Source of the DNA: Magnetococcales bacterium
Lineage (GTDB): Bacteria; Pseudomonadota; Magnetococcia; Magnetococcales; Magnetaquicoccaceae
Reading direction: 5' to 3'
Assembly: GCA_002753095.1 (NCBI GenBank)
Contig: PDZU01000007.1
Location: 1-61,307 of the forward strand
DNA length: 61,307 nucleotides
Under the pieces are notes generated by a model. That model saw only the letters and a list, made by a program, of their open reading frames with translations. It made no database searches and was not told the DNA's origin. Positions 19,764-27,450 of this stretch are shown piece after piece. The position numbers were made by a program, and so were the translations under genes. Positions within the stretch are counted from its first letter, which is position 1; each line of letters begins with the position of its first letter.

Positions 19764-20744
19764 CTACATCTCCGGGAAAAACAAGGAAGTCAATTTCTGC
19801 CGATTGCTCTTGATCAACTGACCCTCCTGAACAGGCAAAGGGCCCGTTTGCACCTTGCCAACTTGCTGCGTAGCCTTCTCAGCATTCTTCAACGATACCT
19901 GCATCTGCTCCAACATCTGCTGCTTCTGGGCGGCAGGCATCATCGGATTGTCCCGTACCTCTTTCATCCGATCCTCCAACCACTGCTTGTGCTGAGCCTG
20001 AATTTTGGCTTGCTGCTCGGCAGGATCAACCTTGGCAGGAGCAACAGGCTTGGGCGGATTCATCCCCTCGATGGAACGGTCCAACTGGGCCAACATCGCC
20101 TGTTTTTGTACAGGCGGAATGAAGACGTTGTTGGTAATTTGCTGCTTCTGCTCATTCAACCAAGCACGTTGCCGATCCTGCTGCCCTGTACCCTGAACAG
20201 CAGGCTGATTCTGATCCATATGAGCCAAAATCTGTTGCTTTTGCATGGGGGGGAGGTAAGGATCGTTGCTGACCCGTTCCCGCTGTGCAGACCATTGCGC
20301 CCGCGCACTCTCCAAAGCAGAACGTTGCTGCTCCTGAAACTGAGCCTGCCGCTTCTTGGACTCTTCGTTACGGGTAGCCTGCGCTTTCTCAAACTGCTGC
20401 TGCATGCTCTCCTGTTGCAACTCCGCCTGCGTGGTCATCAACCCCAGATTGATATGGTCCAGCAGATAAAAGAAACGCTCTGCACTCCAGCCAGCACCCT
20501 GCAAATGCTTCTGCAAATCTTTATCGTAACGCAGGCCAGAGAGCATCCACGGGGAGTTCTGACCACCATAGCGGTTGCCCTTTTCAGCCACCCACTTGGA
20601 GACGGCAGGATAATCGCTCAGAAAACGGCTGAACTCTACCTCGTCAAATGGCTTGGGTTGCAACGGGGTGTCGGCTGCAGTGGCCATCCCAGAGAAAGAG
20701 AGGAGCAAGGCCAACGCAGATGCTGCCAAGATTCTGGTTTTCAT
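19764..20744 (-). CDS. Secreted protein with three QKQ repeats, unknown function
   Basis: The 326-residue protein begins with a signal peptide (MKTRILAASALALLLSFSG, then ATAADT as cleavage region). A conserved-looking N-terminal domain of ~100 residues (FDEVEFSRFLSDYPAVSKWV) precedes a glutamine-rich helical part holding three repeats of about 28-30 residues. Each has a W, a basic stretch, and NDPYLPPMQKQQILAHMD, NVFIPPVQKQAMLAQLD or DNPMMPAAQKQQMLEQM. I do not recognise the family. ATG 20744 was chosen for the signal peptide and the AAGGAAA upstream; an upstream in-frame start at 20780 is less likely. Probably periplasmic. Confidence 0.7.
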   Translation of the reverse strand: MKTRILAASALALLLSFSGMATAADTPLQPKPFDEVEFSRFLSDYPAVSKWVAEKGNRYGGQNSPWMLSGLRYDKDLQKHLQGAGWSAERFFYLLDHINLGLMTTQAELQQESMQQQFEKAQATRNEESKKRQAQFQEQQRSALESARAQWSAQRERVSNDPYLPPMQKQQILAHMDQNQPAVQGTGQQDRQRAWLNEQKQQITNNVFIPPVQKQAMLAQLDRSIEGMNPPKPVAPAKVDPAEQQAKIQAQHKQWLEDRMKEVRDNPMMPAAQKQQMLEQMQVSLKNAEKATQQVGKVQTGPLPVQEGQLIKSNRQKLTSLFFPEM

Positions 20745-20930
20745 TGTGTTGTTTTTCCTTGAAAATCGGGTTTTTGTCATCAGTTCGATCCGCGCTGGAA
20801 TCGGAGAACCGGTAATACGCCCACGCTTGCCAAGCGACCGGCTTGCGGCTAATCTTAGCTACCTTTCAGTAAGTATACAAGCCGCTGTTTGCGGATGGAC
20901 CAGGATTTGTGAAGTCAATGGGGGTGTTCT

Positions 20931-21398
20931 GTGGCTGTGGATAATTTGCAAACCATTGTTGTTGCGATTGATTTTACCAGAGATAGCCTGGAAGCAGTGC
21001 GCACGGCCTTTGTCATTGGCCGACAGGCAGAGAGTCGGTTGCACCTGCTGCACGTCGTGCACGAGGTGACCAGCGAAGCCAGTCCGCCGCAAAAGAAAAA
21101 AGAGGTCAAAAAGGTGTTGCGGCCAGTATTGGAGGTGGCCGCCGAAAGCATGCGCGCCTTCGTCAAAGAGCATGATCTGGCCAAACAGGCCAAACAGGCC
21201 AAAGTGGGTTTGGAAACCATCGTGGCCCATGGCATACCCGCCAGTCAAATTGTGCAGACAGCCAAAAAATTGAAGGCGGCCATGGTGATTATCGGTTATA
21301 GCGGTACCACCGGCATTGACAACCTGTTGATGGGGGCCACCACGGAAAAAGTGTTGCATTTGGCAGATATGCCGGTCATGGTGGTGCGGGCGTCATGA
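20931..21398 (+). CDS. Universal stress protein (UspA family)
   Basis: A 155-residue single USP domain with GTG start. It begins [16 protein letters not shown] and ends with the nucleotide-binding segment [20 protein letters not shown], close to the G-x2-G-x9-G-S/T pattern of ATP-binding members, followed by PVMVVRAS. Cytoplasmic; a role in stress survival is the general family role. The last bases overlap the start of gmhA (ATGA), so the two are translationally coupled. Confidence 0.9.
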   Translation: MAVDNLQTIVVAIDFTRDSLEAVRTAFVIGRQAESRLHLLHVVHEVTSEASPPQKKKEVKKVLRPVLEVAAESMRAFVKEHDLAKQAKQAKVGLETIVAHGIPASQIVQTAKKLKAAMVIIGYSGTTGIDNLLMGATTEKVLHLADMPVMVVRAS

Positions 21399-21997
21399 GC
21401 GATCCATTTCTCATTGCACAGATTCAAGAGAGCATTGCTGTCAAACAACGTCTGTTGGACGATTCAGGTTGGATGGCACAATTGCAGGAGGTTTGTGCGC
21501 TGGCGCTGGCGGTGTACCGGGCGGGTGGCAAACTGCTGATTGCAGGCAACGGAGGTTCGGCAGCAGATGCGCAACATATCGCCGGAGAGTTGGTCAGTCG
21601 TTTTTATTTTGATCGGCCTGCCCTGCCCGCTTTGGCCTTGACCACGGATACCTCGATCATGACGGCCATCGGCAACGATTATGGCTATGAGATGCTTTTT
21701 TCCCGCCAAATCGAGGGCAATGGTAAGGCGGGTGACCTGTTTCTGGCGATCAGTACCTCAGGCAATTCACCCAATATCCTGCAAGCGATTGGAACAGCGC
21801 GACGCATGGGCATCATGGTGGTGGGGTTGACCGGAGCCAGTGGTGGCAAAATGGCTGACCTGTGCCATCATTGTCTGTGCATTCCAGCCACACTGACCCC
21901 ACGGATTCAAGAGAGCCATTTATTGGTCGGCCATCTGCTGTGCGCGTATGTGGAAAGAGGACTGTTTGGGCAGGCAGAGGCGCTGCAGTCGGCTTGA
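21395..21997 (+). CDS. gmhA: Phosphoheptose isomerase
   Basis: A 200-residue SIS-domain enzyme that converts sedoheptulose 7-phosphate into D-glycero-D-manno-heptose 7-phosphate, the first step to the heptose used by WaaC. Visible family blocks are [49 protein letters not shown] and the C-terminal [16 protein letters not shown]. Length is normal. It lies between usp and the DUF2066 gene in one tight plus-strand series. Confidence 0.94.
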   Translation: MSDPFLIAQIQESIAVKQRLLDDSGWMAQLQEVCALALAVYRAGGKLLIAGNGGSAADAQHIAGELVSRFYFDRPALPALALTTDTSIMTAIGNDYGYEMLFSRQIEGNGKAGDLFLAISTSGNSPNILQAIGTARRMGIMVVGLTGASGGKMADLCHHCLCIPATLTPRIQESHLLVGHLLCAYVERGLFGQAEALQSA

Positions 21998-22007
21998 CGG
22001 GAGCAAC

Positions 22008-23216
22008 ATGATCATGGTCCGGGAGAAGAAAATGGATCCAACGTGGGTGTGGTTTGGCAGTAAAAGTCGTTATTTTAGTGCATTTTTTTTGCTTCTCTTG
22101 TGTCTCTTTTTTTCTCCCCTCCGGGCGGAAGCGAACCCTTTTTATCAGGTCGGTGCAGAGGCGGTTGTGCCTTTGCCAGTGCCAGCCAAACAGGAGCCCC
22201 GTGCGGTTGGGGTGGAAAAAGCCAAAAGGACCGCGTTGGAGCGCCTGTTGAGCCGCATGTTCACCCGGGCCGATCTGGAGCGGGAGAAGGGTTTTTTTGA
22301 TGGCCTGTTGCAGGGGGGCAAGCGGTTGACGGATCGGGTCCAAGTGGTGGGCGAGACGCAACGGGGCAATCATACGTTGGTGGTGGCTGTTGAGGTAACT
22401 TTTTCTGCCAAAGGGGTGGCAGCTGCCTTGGCAGAAAAGGGATTGCCCTATAACGAGAGCCGTCATGCGCCTGTACTGTTGCTGGTGCGCAGCCAGGGCG
22501 GGGCAGAAGGTGAGGCGGCCATATTGGATGGCCTCGTGCAGAAGAGTGTGCAGGAGGAGGCTAAGGCGTTTGGCATTCCTGTGGTTACCCCCATGGGGGA
22601 TATGGATGATCTGTCCCATTTGAGTTGGGAAAAGGCAGCAGCGGCAGATCCGACGTTGCAACAGTGGGCCAAAGGTCGCTATGGCACGGAGCAGGTATGG
22701 GCCGTTGCGGTACAGCTTGCTGCTGCAGGCAAAGGGGGCAAGACCGCGTCAGGCAGCAGAGTGCAAGCGCAACTGCTGGGGAGTGGTGCCAGCGAAGTGA
22801 TTCAGGCCAGTGCCAGCAGCACGGAACCGTTGGCCCGCTGTGGAGAGGGGGGAGACAATAGCAAATGTCCAGCGCCTGTGTTGGCCCGTGCCTTGTTGCA
22901 GCAGGTGATGGATCGTTGGATTCAGAGTCATACCGTCAATCCGGCTTTGTTGCACAGTGCGCATCTGCGGGTGATTCATGGTCCAAAGTTGGCGCAGTTT
23001 TCCCATTTTACCAGCCGGTTACGCACCTCTCCTGGGGTGGTGAACATGAAATTTCTGGAGGAGCGGGCGACCGAGGCGACCGTGCAGGTCGACTATCAGG
23101 GGCAGGACGAGCAATTGCAGGCGTTGTTGAACCAATTGGGGGCCAAAGTGGAGCGCGTGCCGCCGGCGGATGGGGTGCCCGCCAATCGGGTTGAGTGGGT
23201 GCTGCAGCTGCCATGA
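22008..23216 (+). CDS. DUF2066 domain protein, secreted or membrane anchored
   Basis: A 402-residue protein with an N-terminal hydrophobic segment (YFSAFFLLLLCLFFSPL, then RAEANP as a likely cleavage site). The region NPFYQVGAEAVVPLP followed by ARRTALERL-like KAKRTALERLLSRMF is typical of DUF2066. In many proteobacteria this gene lies next to hda, as here, with a CDP-alcohol transferase between, but its function is not known. The C-terminus overlaps the next start by ATGA. The start at 22008 has GACGGGAGC upstream; 22014 is also possible. Confidence 0.8.
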   Translation: MIMVREKKMDPTWVWFGSKSRYFSAFFLLLLCLFFSPLRAEANPFYQVGAEAVVPLPVPAKQEPRAVGVEKAKRTALERLLSRMFTRADLEREKGFFDGLLQGGKRLTDRVQVVGETQRGNHTLVVAVEVTFSAKGVAAALAEKGLPYNESRHAPVLLLVRSQGGAEGEAAILDGLVQKSVQEEAKAFGIPVVTPMGDMDDLSHLSWEKAAAADPTLQQWAKGRYGTEQVWAVAVQLAAAGKGGKTASGSRVQAQLLGSGASEVIQASASSTEPLARCGEGGDNSKCPAPVLARALLQQVMDRWIQSHTVNPALLHSAHLRVIHGPKLAQFSHFTSRLRTSPGVVNMKFLEERATEATVQVDYQGQDEQLQALLNQLGAKVERVPPADGVPANRVEWVLQLP

Positions 23217-23761
23217 ACTTGCCCAACCTGTTGTCGTTATTACGGATTCTCTCTGTTCCCGTGCTGATTTGGCTGGTCATAGAAAACCATTTGACGGCAG
23301 CGTTGGTTGTTTTTGCCTGTTCTGGATTGACGGATGCGTTGGACGGTTATCTGGCCAAGCGTTGGCATCAGGAGACGGAACTGGGGCGCCATCTGGATCC
23401 GTTGGCGGACAAGTTGCTGTTGCTCTCCGGCTACATTACGCTGACCGTTTTGGGATTACTGCCCTTATGGTTGACCCTGTTGGTGGTGACGCGGGATGTG
23501 GTGATCATTGGTGGTGCGGTCATCTATCAGATGATGACGGGTACTTTGCGCATTGAGCCGCTGTGGATCAGCAAATGGAACACGGTCAACCAGATGGTGT
23601 TGTTGTTTTGGGTGTTGTATACCGCCGAAGGTCATTTTGCCACCCTTTGGCTGGATCTGTTGATTGGTTTGACGGCGTTGACTACCTGTTTGTCTGGTGG
23701 CAGTTATGTGTTGCGTTGGAGTCGTTATGCGGCTGAGCAGGAACGGATCAAGCAGGCATGA
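23213..23761 (+). CDS. CDP-alcohol phosphatidyltransferase (PgsA-like)
   Basis: A 182-residue integral membrane enzyme. The catalytic signature is TDALDGYLAKRWHQETEL followed by GRHLDPLADK, i.e. D-x2-D-G-x2-A-K-x8-G-x3-D-x3-D; the common Arg after Ala is Lys here. About five hydrophobic segments follow. The family moves a phosphatidyl group from CDP-diacylglycerol to an alcohol. The length and N-terminus NLPNLLSLLRILSVP suggest glycerol-phosphate as acceptor (PgsA), but a cardiolipin-type activity cannot be excluded. Confidence 0.85.
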   Translation: MNLPNLLSLLRILSVPVLIWLVIENHLTAALVVFACSGLTDALDGYLAKRWHQETELGRHLDPLADKLLLLSGYITLTVLGLLPLWLTLLVVTRDVVIIGGAVIYQMMTGTLRIEPLWISKWNTVNQMVLLFWVLYTAEGHFATLWLDLLIGLTALTTCLSGGSYVLRWSRYAAEQERIKQA

Positions 23762-23776
23762 GTCGGATTGCGTTAG

Positions 23777-23862
23777 AAAGCAAATGCGCAGCATTTGCTT
23801 ACCTTAAACGCCGCACAAATTTGTGCCCCGCAGGGGCACGCTTTGGGAGGACGGAGCCCGAC
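23777..23862 (-). repeat. Mosaic palindromic repeat, copy C (short form)
   Basis: It contains the hairpin AGCAAATGC/GCATTTGCT (23779-23799), AAACGCCGC, the GTGCCCCGCAGGGGCAC hairpin and GGACGGAGCCCGAC, in reverse orientation. It occupies nearly the whole gap between the CDP-alcohol transferase gene and the Hda-like gene, both on the plus strand, so it would be in the hda leader RNA. Confidence 0.88.
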
Positions 23863-23881
23863 ATGCCCCGTATTGCCTTGA

Positions 23882-24640
23882 ATGACGACGCAGAATAACT
23901 CCAGCTTTTTTGCCAATTTGCTGCCTTTGCCGCTCAATCCGGTTTACACCTTTACCAATTTGGTGATCGGAGAGGGCAACCGGCGGGCAGCGGAGGTGTT
24001 GCTGGCCTTGGCGGAAAATCGACCGATAGGGGGATTACAGCGGTCCACGGTGTTGTTGACCGGCGAGATGGCTACGGGTAAGACGCATTTATTGCAGGCG
24101 GCAGTGGCCCATTGTCGGGAGCTTTTTGGGGAGGGGGCGGCCATTTATTTGGACTTGGCTGCCTTGCGGGGGCAGTTGCGCGAGAGTGCCGAGCGTGAGT
24201 TGAGCCTCTTTTTGTCGCGCCATGATCATTGCCGTTTTGTGGCGGTGGACGATCTGCAAGAGGTGGCTCCGGTCTGGCAGGAGGGCATCCTTTACCTATT
24301 CAACCATCTGCGTTCTGTGTCGGACGGGCGGATGGTGGTGGCCAGTCGTCAATCGCCGCAATGGATGGGGGAGCTGCGTGAGGATTTGCGTTCCCGTCTG
24401 CTGTGGGGTGCCGCTGTGGTGTTGGAGACACTGGAAGATGCGTTGTTGGGGGAGGTCTTGGCCAAGATGGTGCAGGATCGTCAAGTGCGCTGTAGTGATG
24501 AGTTGTTGCGGTTTTTGCAGATTCGTTTGCCGCGCAGCATTGCTGCATATGTGACGGCGTTGCAACGGTTGGATGAGGCCAGTTTGCGGTTGAAGAGGCC
24601 CTTGACGGTACCGTTGGCGAAAGAGATCCTGGGATTATAA
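23882..24640 (+). CDS. hda: DnaA regulatory inactivator Hda-like AAA+ protein
   Basis: A 252-residue DnaA-family ATPase lacking the DnaA DNA-binding domain. The N-terminus (PLPLNPVYTFTNLVIGEGNR) resembles DnaA/Hda. Walker A is GEMATGKTH, Walker B FVAVDDLQEV, and sensor 2 lies in LPRSIAAYVTALQRLDEAS. Hda with the DNA clamp stimulates ATP hydrolysis by DnaA to prevent re-initiation. An obvious ribosome site is missing before ATG 23882, and repeat copy C lies 20 bp upstream. The clamp-binding N-terminal peptide is not obvious, so the call rests on the ATPase domain and the DUF2066 neighbourhood. Confidence 0.83.
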   Translation: MTTQNNSSFFANLLPLPLNPVYTFTNLVIGEGNRRAAEVLLALAENRPIGGLQRSTVLLTGEMATGKTHLLQAAVAHCRELFGEGAAIYLDLAALRGQLRESAERELSLFLSRHDHCRFVAVDDLQEVAPVWQEGILYLFNHLRSVSDGRMVVASRQSPQWMGELREDLRSRLLWGAAVVLETLEDALLGEVLAKMVQDRQVRCSDELLRFLQIRLPRSIAAYVTALQRLDEASLRLKRPLTVPLAKEILGL

Positions 24641-24747
24641 ATGAAACAATAATCATGACGGATCCAGGGCGAAGCCCCATAAGCGCTAACCGAGCGGCAA
24701 AAACCCGTTCGATAGTGAAAAACTTTTTATAATACGCAATGTTAAAA

Positions 24748-24902
24748 GTCGGGCGTCCGCCCTCCCAAAGAGTGCCCCTGCGGGGCACAAATCTGTGCGG
24801 CGTGCGCAAATGCTACGCATTTGCTTACTTTAAACGCCGCACATTGCAAGCATGGCTCCGCCCTGCACCCGCCAGGGGCGATGATCGCCCCTGGACCCCG
24901 CA
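24748..24902 (+). repeat. Mosaic palindromic repeat, copy D
   Basis: Same orientation as copy A: GTCGGGCGTCCGCCCTCCC, GTGCCCCTGCGGGGCAC, a variable stem in which GCGGCGT pairs with ACGCCGC (instead of GCGCGCT/AGCGCGC elsewhere) around the inner hairpin GCAAATGC-TAC-GCATTTGC, and the closing hairpin CCAGGGGCGATGATCGCCCCTGG. A fragment of the second module type (CCAGGGCGAAGCCCC) lies just before it at 24664. It separates the convergent hda and msbA genes. Confidence 0.9.
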
Positions 24903-24934
24903 AAAATTTTTAAATATTTCACTTTGGAGAAGGC

Positions 24935-26749
24935 TCACCCCTGCCCGGTAGTCGCATACTCCTGCTGCTGAAACTGCAGAAAATGAAAACGGGCATACTC
25001 CCCCTCCCTGGCCAACAACTCGGCATGCGTCCCCTCTTCCACAATCCGACCGTCCCGTAATACCACAATCCGATCCACATTCTGGATCGTGGAAAGACGA
25101 TGCGCAATCACCAGACTGGTACGCCCCTCCATCAACCGCTCCAACGCCTCCTGCACCAGTCGCTCGCTTTCGGTATCCAAAGCACTGGTCGCCTCATCCA
25201 GAATCAGGATCGGCGCGTTTTTCAACAAAGAACGGGCAATGGAAAGCCGTTGCCGTTGCCCCCCCGACAAACGAATGCCACGGTCACCAATCACCGTATC
25301 AAAACCCTCCGGCATCGCCTCGATAAACGCCAAGGCATTGGCCGCCTGAGCCGCCTGCCGTAACTCCTCTTCAGAACGCGCGCGATCCCCATAGGCAATG
25401 TTGTTGCGCACCGTGTCATTGAACAGAATCACATCCTGGGTCACAATGGCGATCTGCGAACGCAAACTGCGTTGACTCACCTGCCGTATGTCCACACCGT
25501 CAATACGAATGGTCCCCGCAGTGACATCAAAAAAACGTGGCACCAGATTGACCAGCGTCGTCTTGCCACTGCCACTGTGTCCCACCAACGCCACCCGCTC
25601 CCCAGCCCGAATGGTCAGGTTGATCTCTTGCAAAACCGGCGGCAAATCCGAACGATAGTGAAAACTGACCTGTTCAAAGTGAATCGACTGCTGCATGCGT
25701 GGCAAAACGATGGCATCGGCCCGGTCTTGAATGGAAGGTTGCAGATCCATCACCGCAAAAAGACGCCGCGCCGCCGCCAAACTCTCCTGCAGTTGATTGT
25801 TGATCGCGGTCAAACTCTTGATCGGATCGTAGGCCATCAACAGAGCCGTAATAAACGAGAAAAAAGCACCCGTGGTGGTCTGCCCCGTCATGACCATCTG
25901 CCCACCGTACAAAATCACCGCACTGACCGCAAACCCGGCGATCAAATCCATGGAGGGGGAAGAAAATGCCTTCACCTTGGCCGAGCGCAACATGTTGTGC
26001 ATGATCGTCCGGTTGATCAGACGAAAACGGGCCCGCTCATAACGCTCCATGCAAAACGCCTTAACGATTCTCTGCCCGGTAATGCTCTCCTCCAAATGCG
26101 AGGTCATGGTCCCCATCAACTCCTGGCGCGTCTGGCTCAAACGGCGTATCCGTCGGCCAAAACGATAAATCAACACCCCAGCCAGTGGCAACCCAACCAG
26201 CGAAACCAACGCCATCTGCCAATCACGATAAAACAAAACCCCCATCAAAAAGATGACCGTAAATCCCTCCCGCAACAGGTTGGAAACCATCGACGAGGCC
26301 GAAGCCTTCAGCACGTTGGTATCATAGGTCACGTGCGACAAAATATTGCCGGTGGCGTTGGCCTGAAAATAGGCCAGATCCATGGCCATCAAATGGCCAT
26401 ACAAACGAACCTGCAGATTGCGCACCACCCGCTGCCCGGCGCTCTCCATCAGATAAATCTGCGAAAAGTAGACAATTCCTCTGACAAGAAACAACGCCAT
26501 GATAATAAAAGGCATATTAGCCAACAACACCCTATCCTGTTCAATAAACACCTTGTCCAGAATCGGTTGCACCAAAAAGGCGATGGCGCCATTGGTCCCA
26601 GCCAAAATCAGCATGCAGACAAAAGCCGGGATCAGATAGTATCGATACGGCCAAATCAGGAGCCCAAAGCGCCATAGCAGTTCCCGGTTGCTCAACGCCA
26701 CGGCTGGGATGACGGTTCCGACTCTGTTGGAAGATTTCGTGCTTTTCAC
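24935..26749 (-). CDS. msbA: Lipid A/LPS flippase MsbA
   Basis: A 604-residue half-transporter: six membrane spans in the first ~330 residues, then an ABC ATPase with [39 protein letters not shown] and LILDEATSALDTESE. Spans include YLIPAFVCMLILAGT. MsbA flips core-lipid A across the inner membrane, fitting the LPS genes elsewhere in the window. It uses a GTG start at 26749 with GGAAAG upstream. A cytochrome c gene lies 66 bp before it on the same strand. Confidence 0.92.
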   Translation of the reverse strand: MKSTKSSNRVGTVIPAVALSNRELLWRFGLLIWPYRYYLIPAFVCMLILAGTNGAIAFLVQPILDKVFIEQDRVLLANMPFIIMALFLVRGIVYFSQIYLMESAGQRVVRNLQVRLYGHLMAMDLAYFQANATGNILSHVTYDTNVLKASASSMVSNLLREGFTVIFLMGVLFYRDWQMALVSLVGLPLAGVLIYRFGRRIRRLSQTRQELMGTMTSHLEESITGQRIVKAFCMERYERARFRLINRTIMHNMLRSAKVKAFSSPSMDLIAGFAVSAVILYGGQMVMTGQTTTGAFFSFITALLMAYDPIKSLTAINNQLQESLAAARRLFAVMDLQPSIQDRADAIVLPRMQQSIHFEQVSFHYRSDLPPVLQEINLTIRAGERVALVGHSGSGKTTLVNLVPRFFDVTAGTIRIDGVDIRQVSQRSLRSQIAIVTQDVILFNDTVRNNIAYGDRARSEEELRQAAQAANALAFIEAMPEGFDTVIGDRGIRLSGGQRQRLSIARSLLKNAPILILDEATSALDTESERLVQEALERLMEGRTSLVIAHRLSTIQNVDRIVVLRDGRIVEEGTHAELLAREGEYARFHFLQFQQQEYATTGQG

Positions 26750-26815
26750 TGCGTACTTTCCACTCGCTCCCCCCTTGCGGAGGACAAACTGTTACACGGT
26801 TGCCCATCCATCGTG

Positions 26816-27244
26816 CTATTTCAACGTATTCAAATAGGCGATCACATCCCGACGGTTGGCAGCACTGTCGATCCCTTCAAAAGCCAAAGGATGGCCCGCA
26901 TCCCGCTGCGCCATGCGCGTCATGGGAATGAAGGAGCCTGGATCGGTGATAAAGCGCTCCAAATGGGCCTCATCCCAGATAAACGGCTTGGCCTGAACCG
27001 TCGCCAAAAAAGCGGCACTGTAGGGAAAATTCCCCACTGAACCCGCTGGCCGGTTGACCACGCCCCACAAAAAAGGCCCCTTGCGGTTGCGATGGGTGTC
27101 GTTCAAGTCATGACAAATGCCACAATTATTCTCTGCCAATCGTCGGCCCATCTCTACATCCGGCCAAACCCGCTTCCAGACGCCAAAAACCAGCGCCACC
27201 GTAGCCAGTAGCAACAACCCCCACAGAATGATTCTGCTGCCCAT
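26816..27244 (-). CDS. Membrane-anchored class I cytochrome c (CycM/c552-like)
   Basis: A 142-residue protein with an uncleaved-looking N-terminal span (IILWGLLLLATVALVFG) and one haem-binding motif CGICH at residues 41-45. It continues with GPFLWGVVNRPAGSVGNFPYS and WDEAHLERFITDPGSFIP, which match the membrane-bound cytochrome c552/CycM group. The axial Met is probably in FIPMTRM. The C-terminus (NRRDVIAYLNTLK) is a typical cytochrome c helix. It would carry electrons in the periplasm, perhaps between the bc1 complex and an oxidase. Confidence 0.88.
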   Translation of the reverse strand: MGSRIILWGLLLLATVALVFGVWKRVWPDVEMGRRLAENNCGICHDLNDTHRNRKGPFLWGVVNRPAGSVGNFPYSAAFLATVQAKPFIWDEAHLERFITDPGSFIPMTRMAQRDAGHPLAFEGIDSAANRRDVIAYLNTLK

Positions 27245-27320
27245 TCGCCGCCTCGCCTCGATGCTAGAGCCAAACCTGCACCATCATTGCACCATTCACA
27301 CCAAAAGAACAGCCATGCTC

Positions 27321-27382
27321 ATCACCTGCCCAGGGCAATCGCATTTGAGAAACGTTCACATGCGATTGCCCTGATCACCTGC
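27321..27382. repeat. 14-bp inverted repeat flanked by 9-bp direct repeats
   Basis: ATCACCTGC occurs at 27321-27329 and again at 27374-27382. Between them lie perfect 14-bp arms, CAGGGCAATCGCAT (27331-27344) and ATGCGATTGCCCTG (27360-27373), with a 15-nt loop. No T-tract follows on either strand, so it is not a standard terminator. The layout resembles a tiny inserted element with target duplication. Confidence 0.75.
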
Positions 27383-27392
27383 GCACCGGTCA

Positions 27393-27424
27393 TGGGGTCC
27401 AGGAAGCCAGAATCCTGGACCCCA
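27393..27424. repeat. 12-bp inverted repeat (hairpin)
   Basis: TGGGGTCCAGGA and TCCTGGACCCCA are perfect arms around an 8-nt loop, in the gap between the Spy-like gene and the cytochrome c gene. The arm sequence resembles the CTGGACCCC end of the mosaic repeats. No T-tract follows, so its role in termination is uncertain. Confidence 0.6.
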
Positions 27425-27450
27425 TAACCATTTCAAGTATCACACTACCC

